Shown here: positions 58,140 through 62,200 of the stretch, piece after piece | How positions within the stretch are numbered: position 1 is the first letter of the stretch | Layout: each line of letters begins with the position of its first letter | Assembly (NCBI RefSeq): GCF_013362815.1 | Contig: NZ_JABFVK010000028.1 | Span: 1 to 62,200, forward strand | Length of the DNA stretch: 62,200 nucleotides | Source: Hamadaea sp. | GTDB taxonomy: Bacteria; Actinomycetota; Actinomycetes; Mycobacteriales; Micromonosporaceae | Reading direction: 5' to 3' | Made by a program: the position numbers and the translations under genes | Notes under the pieces: model-generated | The model's input: only the letters and a program-made list of their open reading frames with translations | What the model was told of the DNA's origin: nothing | Databases searched by the model: none

Positions 58140-59275
58140 AGCTGCGGCACCTCGAGCCGGCGGCCCTCACGGGCGGACTGCGTACCGAGTTCGGCGAGCT
58201 GGACGCCGCGCGCCCCGGCGAACAGGTCGTGGGGGTACGGGGCATCGGTGGCGAGCGCCGTCAGGAACTCCTCCCACTGCACCTTGAACCCGTTGTCGTA
58301 GACGTCGTTGTCCGGCACCTCGGTCCACAGCGCCCGGAAGTCGTGGCTGGTCGGCAGGTCCGGGTTCCAGACCGGCTTCGGGGTGGCGTTGCGGTGCTGG
58401 ATGCGGCAGCCGCGCAGACCCGCGACGGCGCTGCCGTGCGTACCGTCGACGTGGAAGGTGACCAGCTCGGTCCGGTCGACCCGGGTCGCCCACGACGAGT
58501 TGATCTGCGCGATGATGCCGCCTTCGAGCTCAAGGACGGCGTACGCCGCGTCATCAGCGGTGGCGGCGTATTCGTTGCCCTGCTCGTCCCAGCGGGCCGG
58601 GATGTGGGTCACCGATTGCGCGTACACCGAGCGGACCGGCGCGATCACGTGGTCCAGCACGTAACGCCAGTGCGGGAACATGTCGAGGATCATGCCGCCG
58701 CCGTCTTCGGCCCGGTAGTTCCAGCTCGGCCGCTGAGCGGGCTGCCAGTCGCCTTCGAACACCCAGTAGCCGAAGTCGATGCGTACGGTCAGGATGCGGC
58801 CGAAGAAACCGGAGTCGACCAGGCGCTTGAGCTTCCGCAGGCCGGGCAGGTAGATCTTGTCGGCGACGACACCGTGGCGCACTCCCTTGGCCTCGGCGAG
58901 CTTGGCCAGCCCGAGCGCCTCGTCGAGGGTCTCGGCGACCGGCTTCTCGGTGTAGACATGCTTGCCGGCCTCGATCGCCTTGGTCAGGGAGGCCACCCGC
59001 GCGGTGGTCACCTGTGAGTCGAAGTAGATCTCGTTGGACTCGTCGGCGAGCGCGGCGTCCAGATCGGTGGTGTACTGGCTCAGGTCGTGCTGGGCGCACA
59101 GCGCCTCCAGCTTCGCCGCGTTGCGGCCGACCAGCACCGGCTCGGGGAAGATCACCTCGCCGTCGGGCAGCGTCAGGCCACCCTGCTCCCGGATGGCCAG
59201 GATCGACCGGACCAGGTGCTGGCGATAGCCCATGCGCCCGGTCACCCCGTTCATGATGATGTTCACCTTGCGCAT
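58136..59275 (-). CDS. Gfo/Idh/MocA-family NAD(P)-dependent oxidoreductase
   Basis: A 379-residue oxidoreductase. The Rossmann start is VNIIMNGVTGRMGYRQHL; the conserved EKP motif is HVYTEKPVAETLDEA near residue 110. The substrate domain has YLPGLRKLKRLVDSGFFG, WVFEGDWQPAQRPSWNYR and a GGGMILDMFPHWRYVLDHV block that holds the usual D/H catalytic pair. It oxidises a hydroxyl of a sugar, glycoside or cyclitol. ATG 59275 begins MRKVNIIMNGVTG. It is the first gene of the operon, 28 bp from a perfect LacI box that separates it from the divergent LacI gene. Confidence 0.9.
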   Translation of the reverse strand: MRKVNIIMNGVTGRMGYRQHLVRSILAIREQGGLTLPDGEVIFPEPVLVGRNAAKLEALCAQHDLSQYTTDLDAALADESNEIYFDSQVTTARVASLTKAIEAGKHVYTEKPVAETLDEALGLAKLAEAKGVRHGVVADKIYLPGLRKLKRLVDSGFFGRILTVRIDFGYWVFEGDWQPAQRPSWNYRAEDGGGMILDMFPHWRYVLDHVIAPVRSVYAQSVTHIPARWDEQGNEYAATADDAAYAVLELEGGIIAQINSSWATRVDRTELVTFHVDGTHGSAVAGLRGCRIQHRNATPKPVWNPDLPTSHDFRALWTEVPDNDVYDNGFKVQWEEFLTALATDAPYPHDLFAGARGVQLAELGTQSAREGRRLEVPQL

Positions 59276-59302
59276 CTTGCAATCTCCCGGGATCAGTAAG
59301 GC

Positions 59303-59316
59303 GGAAAGCGCTTTCC
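59303..59316. promoter_or_regulatory. LacI-family operator
   Basis: GGAAAGCGCTTTCC, a perfect 14-bp palindrome with the CG centre typical of LacI/GalR sites, midway between the divergent Gfo/Idh and LacI genes. It probably controls both. Confidence 0.88.
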
Positions 59317-59345
59317 AACGGCGTGTGAGGCGGTACGTTACCGGG

Positions 59346-60353
59346 GTGCGCGACAAACCGTCAACACAGGCGACTCTGCAACAGGTCGCCGACGCCGCCG
59401 GCGTCTCCCTGGCCACCGCGTCCCGCGTGCTGCACGGCAGCGGCGGGCGTACCGTCCGCGAGGAACTGCGAGCAAGGGTGCTCGCGGAGGCCTCCCGCCT
59501 GCGCTATGTCTCGCACGCTCCGGCCCAGGCGCTCGCCCGGGCCACGACCTCCATCGTCGGGCTGATCGTCCACGACATCGCCGACCCGTACTTCGCGGCG
59601 ATCGCGGCGGGCGCCATGCGCGCGGCCCGCGACCACGACCTCATGGTCATGGTCGCGTGCACGTTCCGCGAACCGCAGCTCGAGCTCGAATACATCGCCC
59701 GGCTCCGCGCCCAACGCGCCCGCGCGATCATCCTGGCCGCGTCTTCCTTCACTGGTACGCGTTTCGTCGCGGATCTCGCCGACCACCTCGCCGGGTACGC
59801 CGACCAGGGCGGGCGGGTCGTGGCGATCGGCGATCACGGTGCCGGCGTCGACGCGGTGCTCCCCTCGAACTTCGCCGGTGCGGCGTTGGCCGCGTCCCAT
59901 CTCGTGTCACTCGGGCACACCCAGGTGGGTGTGGTGAGCGGGCCTCCATCGCTTGCCACGGTGGCGGATCGGCTCGCCGGTTTCCAATCCGTCCTGCCGG
60001 CCGCCGCCGTCGTCACCGGAGACTTCAGCCGAGACGGTGGGTACGCCGCCGCCCGCTCGCTGTTGACGCAGCACCCATCGCTGACGGCGGTCTTCGCGCT
60101 CGACGACGTGATGGCGTACGGGGTGCTGGCGGCGGCCCGGGACCTCGGCCGTCAAGTGCCCTCGGACCTGAGCGTGATCGGGTTCGACGACATTCCCGGT
60201 GCAGCCGATGTCGGCCCTCCGCTCACCACCATCCGGCTCGACCTGGCCGAGCTGGGATCTCGGGTGCTCGGGCTCGCCGTCGGGCCGCCTAGCGGGTCGG
60301 TCAGCATTCCCGCTTCCCTTGTTGTGCGGTCGTCGACCGCTTCCGCTCGTTGA
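59346..60353 (+). CDS. LacI/GalR-family transcriptional regulator
   Basis: A 335-residue LacI regulator. The helix-turn-helix and hinge are at residues 7-60 (TLQQVADAAGVSLATASRVLHG; YVSHAPAQALA), followed by a periplasmic-binding-protein-type effector domain (VGLIVHDIADPYFAAIAAGAM; LTAVFALDDVMAYGVLAAARDLG; SVIGFDDIPGAADVGPPLTTIR). GTG 59346 is chosen because it gives the normal short leader before the helix-turn-helix. It is divergent from the Gfo/Idh operon with one perfect operator between; the inducer should be the substrate or an intermediate of that pathway. Confidence 0.93.
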   Translation: MRDKPSTQATLQQVADAAGVSLATASRVLHGSGGRTVREELRARVLAEASRLRYVSHAPAQALARATTSIVGLIVHDIADPYFAAIAAGAMRAARDHDLMVMVACTFREPQLELEYIARLRAQRARAIILAASSFTGTRFVADLADHLAGYADQGGRVVAIGDHGAGVDAVLPSNFAGAALAASHLVSLGHTQVGVVSGPPSLATVADRLAGFQSVLPAAAVVTGDFSRDGGYAAARSLLTQHPSLTAVFALDDVMAYGVLAAARDLGRQVPSDLSVIGFDDIPGAADVGPPLTTIRLDLAELGSRVLGLAVGPPSGSVSIPASLVVRSSTASAR

Positions 60354-60396
60354 TCGCTGGCGCTTTCGCGGCGCTGGCGCTGGTGCTGGTGCGGTC

Positions 60397-60449
60397 GGTG
60401 GTACGCCACGCACGTTTCCGCGCGGCTGTGAGGTACATGGCGTACCACC
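60397..60449. repeat. GGTGGTACGCCA inverted repeat, copy 2
   Basis: GGTGGTACGCCA (60397-60408) and TGGCGTACCACC (60438-60449) are perfect 12-bp arms. The left arm continues CGCACG as in the copy at 62149. It lies in the 235-bp gap between the convergent LacI and metallo-beta-lactamase genes, which has no gene. Confidence 0.65.
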
Positions 60450-60456
60450 TGGCGTT

Positions 60457-60522
60457 CGTGATCTCCGGACGCGGGGCACCCTACCGCTGCGCGGTGAGGT
60501 ACCTGGGCCTCCGGAGATCACG
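60457..60522. terminator. 13-bp GATC-containing hairpin between convergent genes
   Basis: CGTGATCTCCGGA (60457-60469) and TCCGGAGATCACG (60510-60522), perfect, 40-base loop that itself contains ACCGC-TGC-GCGGT. It follows directly on the preceding GTAC-type repeat. Confidence 0.6.
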
Positions 60523-60588
60523 ACCATCCGGGGCGGGTCGCTCGCAGTCACGCCCGCGTCGGGTCGCGCGCCCGGCGCGCCCCGGGGG

Positions 60589-61446
60589 TCAGCGGGGTCG
60601 GTGGCCGATCACCTTGTGCAGCCGCCCCCGCATCACCAGCCGCAGCAGGTCCCGCTGCCGGGGGTCGTTGTAGATGACGAAGTCGTCGAATCGGTGCACG
60701 CCCCGTTTCCCAGCGACGTCGTGGGCCGCCGTCCGGACGTGGCGCAACTGCTCGACGGTCATCTCCAAGGGCCGTTCGCCGGGCTGGTAGGTCGCGCCGA
60801 TCGGGAAGTCGCGCCGGGGCTTCTGCCGCATCTCGACATGGCACCCGAGGACGTGGGAGACGGCGTTCGCGTCAGCGAAGGCGACGAGCCGGTCGAGCGT
60901 AGCGAGGAAGGCGGGGTAGTCGAAGGCGTACAACCGGCCGGGGAGCACCGTGTCGCCGGTGAGCAGGAACTGCGTACGCGGGTCGTAGAGGGTGATCGCC
61001 GCCTGGTGGTGCCCTGGCGATCCGATGACCGACAGCGTCCGGTCCCCCAGCTCGAAGGTCACCGTGCCGGTCGGCCAGCTGTCGCCGAAACCGAAGAAGT
61101 CGCGGACCGCTTCGGCCTCGCGGGCCACGATGGTCGTATGTGGACGATCCGCGAACTGCCCGTCCCCCGCGACATGGTCGCCGTGACCGTGGGAGTGCGC
61201 GATGACCAGCGGCAGATCGCCGATCAGCTCGTCGACCGTCGCTCGCAGCGGAAACGACGCCGGGTCGTCGGTCGCGCCGGTGTCGAGCAGCAGCGCCCGA
61301 TCGTCGCCGGTCATCAGGAAGAGGAAGGGCGCCTCGTAGGTGACCGATTTGCCCTGCCGGAGGATGAAGGTACGGTCGTCCACCCGGTGGACCTGGAGGG
61401 TCGGTTCACCGGCCGCGCCGTGGATCCAGGTGACATCGAGGTTCAC
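60589..61446 (-). CDS. metallo-beta-lactamase-fold hydrolase
   Basis: A 285-residue MBL-fold protein. The HxHxDH zinc motif is HGHGDH in VIAHSHGHGDHVAG (His86, His88, Asp90, His91); further ligands are in SPGHHQAAITLYD, LLTGDTVLPG and LGCHVEMRQKP. A YEAPFLFLMTGDDRALLLDTGATDD start is typical of stand-alone hydrolases acting on lactones, thioesters or glyoxalase-II-type substrates. GTG 61446 overlaps the stop of the ArsR-type regulator gene (GTGA), so the two are one operon and the regulator likely senses its substrate. Confidence 0.9.
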   Translation of the reverse strand: MNLDVTWIHGAAGEPTLQVHRVDDRTFILRQGKSVTYEAPFLFLMTGDDRALLLDTGATDDPASFPLRATVDELIGDLPLVIAHSHGHGDHVAGDGQFADRPHTTIVAREAEAVRDFFGFGDSWPTGTVTFELGDRTLSVIGSPGHHQAAITLYDPRTQFLLTGDTVLPGRLYAFDYPAFLATLDRLVAFADANAVSHVLGCHVEMRQKPRRDFPIGATYQPGERPLEMTVEQLRHVRTAAHDVAGKRGVHRFDDFVIYNDPRQRDLLRLVMRGRLHKVIGHRPR

Positions 61447-61982
61447 TGTGCTTCTCCCAGGGGTGTGAGGGACACGAACACGCGGACGTGCCGGGCGTCG
61501 GCCTTGTCGGCATCGGCCTGATACGGCTCGAGCAGGGCGCGCCATTTCGCGGCGAGGTCGGCCGCCTCCGCGGCGGTGAGCTTCAGGACGGCGGTCGCCA
61601 TGCCCAGCCCGTCGCGCCATTCCGGGGTCTCGTCCTGAACGCGGTCGAGGTACGCCCGGATCGCCGCCATCTCGCGGTCGACCACCACGTTTCCGATCTG
61701 CTGGCCGAGCAGGTGGTCGTCACCGGAGTCGATCTGGAGTCGCGGTGTCTTCACCGAGATCCGCCATTGGCGTTCCCGGCGGTCCTCGCCCGGCCCGGCG
61801 TCCTCGACGAAGCCGTACTTCGCGAGCTGCCGCAGGTGGAAGGAGCAGTTCGCCTGTGGTACGCCGAGGATCCGGCCGCATTGGGCGGCGGTCGCCGGGC
61901 TGATGGTGCCCAGCAGTTCCAGCAGGTCCAGGCGGAGGGGATGGGCCAGCGCCCGGATCGCCTGAGGGTCGGTGACGCGCAT
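61443..61982 (-). CDS. ArsR-type winged-helix transcriptional regulator
   Basis: A 179-residue regulator. The N-terminal winged helix reads QAIRALAHPLRLDLLELLGTISPATAAQCG and VPQANCSFHLRQLAKYGFVED (HTH about 22-65), typical of ArsR/HTH_20 repressors. The C-terminal half is helical and contains no clear metal-binding Cys pair, so a small organic ligand is more likely than a metal. ATG 61982 lies inside a cluster of GCCAAAG/CTTTGGC half-sites, which fits autoregulation. The downstream metallo-beta-lactamase gene overlaps it by four bases. Confidence 0.88.
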   Translation of the reverse strand: MRVTDPQAIRALAHPLRLDLLELLGTISPATAAQCGRILGVPQANCSFHLRQLAKYGFVEDAGPGEDRRERQWRISVKTPRLQIDSGDDHLLGQQIGNVVVDREMAAIRAYLDRVQDETPEWRDGLGMATAVLKLTAAEAADLAAKWRALLEPYQADADKADARHVRVFVSLTPLGEAQ

Positions 61983-62032
61983 ATGCCAAAGACTACTTTG
62001 GCTTTGCGAGATGTCAAGGGGTTCTTTGGCAT
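61983..62032. promoter_or_regulatory. GCCAAAG half-site cluster before the ArsR-type gene
   Basis: GCCAAAG-ACTA-CTTTGGC (61985-62002) is a perfect 7-bp inverted repeat; a further TCTTTGGCAT (62023-62032) pairs with ATGCCAAAGA (61983-61992). Three half-sites just upstream of the start codon suggest a cooperative autoregulatory operator. Confidence 0.6.
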
Positions 62033-62148
62033 TCCTCGCGGGGCGCGCGTCCCGTCGCGCATTCCGCCCGGGTGCGCCCCGCGTCCCGCCGCGCGGCGCA
62101 CCGCCCCGCGGCGCACAGCCCGCGCCGCGCCGGGTTAGCCGCGCTGGT

Positions 62149-62195
62149 GGTACGCCACGCACCTCACGGCGGCGGGGGACGGTGCGTGGCGTACC
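62149..62195. repeat. GGTACGCCACGCACC inverted repeat, copy 3
   Basis: GGTACGCCACGCACC (62149-62163) and GGTGCGTGGCGTACC (62181-62195) are perfect 15-bp arms with a 17-base loop. It shares its left arm and the following CTCACGGCG with the repeat at 10773. The stretch 62033-62148 is GC-rich low-complexity DNA without a visible gene. Confidence 0.7.
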
Positions 62196-62200
62196 CCCGG

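Overview
The window is high-GC DNA from an actinomycete. Codon use (many GTG starts, G/C third positions), the abundance of GTAC-containing hexamers such as CGTACG, a mycothiol-type DinB protein, an ABC sugar importer without its own ATPase, and secreted modular glycoside hydrolases all fit Micromonosporaceae (Actinoplanes or a relative). The family placement is an inference from style, not from a marker gene. About 63 protein genes are supported. I saw no rRNA, tRNA, transposase, integrase, phage gene or CRISPR array. The region looks like ordinary chromosome with many small regulated accessory operons.

Layout. 1-4.5 kb: small membrane protein, DHA2-type exporter coupled to a GH15 hydrolase, XRE/MmyB-type regulator. 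4.5-11.6 kb: DUF402, VOC, a putative ribbon-helix-helix protein, D-threonine-aldolase-like enzyme coupled to a DUF885 peptidase, DUF1918, tandem universal stress protein, TetR. 11.6-13.5 kb: NhaA-thioredoxin fusion. 13.6-21.9 kb: a seven-gene sugar operon (binding protein, two permeases, cytoplasmic DUF4434 protein, NanE-type epimerase, ROK kinase, secreted DUF4434-FN3-F5/8C protein) with a divergent GntR/HutC regulator and DasR-like operators. 22.2-31.4 kb: secreted LAS-like peptidase, AlkB, YbhN-type membrane protein, FAD monooxygenase, serine hydrolase, lipoprotein, MarR opposite a MDMPI-cupin pair, NAD(P)-binding reductase, dienelactone hydrolase. 31.5-36 kb: GH9 cellulase under a CebR box, SMP-30 lactonase and Lrp. 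36-41.3 kb: methyltransferase, two Nudix proteins, SpoU methyltransferase, DUF1992, MFS opposite a CGNR regulator. 41.4-46.8 kb: M4 metalloprotease opposite an emfourin-like lipoprotein, a protein of unknown family, methyltransferase, epoxide-hydrolase-like protein. 47.2-50 kb: lutABC. 50-52.8 kb: class A PBP and DUF4190. 52.9-60.4 kb: a LacI-controlled operon (Gfo/Idh, DUF993, a 24-codon minigene, two TIM-barrel isomerases, LtrA, MFS). 60.6-62 kb: metallo-beta-lactamase protein coupled to an ArsR-type regulator.

Two metabolic systems stand out. The 13.6-21.9 kb operon reads as extracellular attack, uptake, internal hydrolysis, phosphorylation and epimerisation of an N-acetylmannosamine-type sugar to GlcNAc-6-P, without a sialate lyase. 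The 55.4-59.3 kb operon reads as an oxidation-isomerisation-aldol-cleavage route for an unidentified sugar or cyclitol.

The most unexpected non-coding structure is a dispersed composite element of about 105 bp with three phased GATCGTCGG-N3-CCGACGATC-type palindromes and a conserved 20-nt spacer. It occurs three times, each time between convergent genes and each time next to a second palindromic module with GATCAAGT...GGTCAGCG arms. Several other long GATC- or GTAC-containing inverted repeats also sit in gene gaps.
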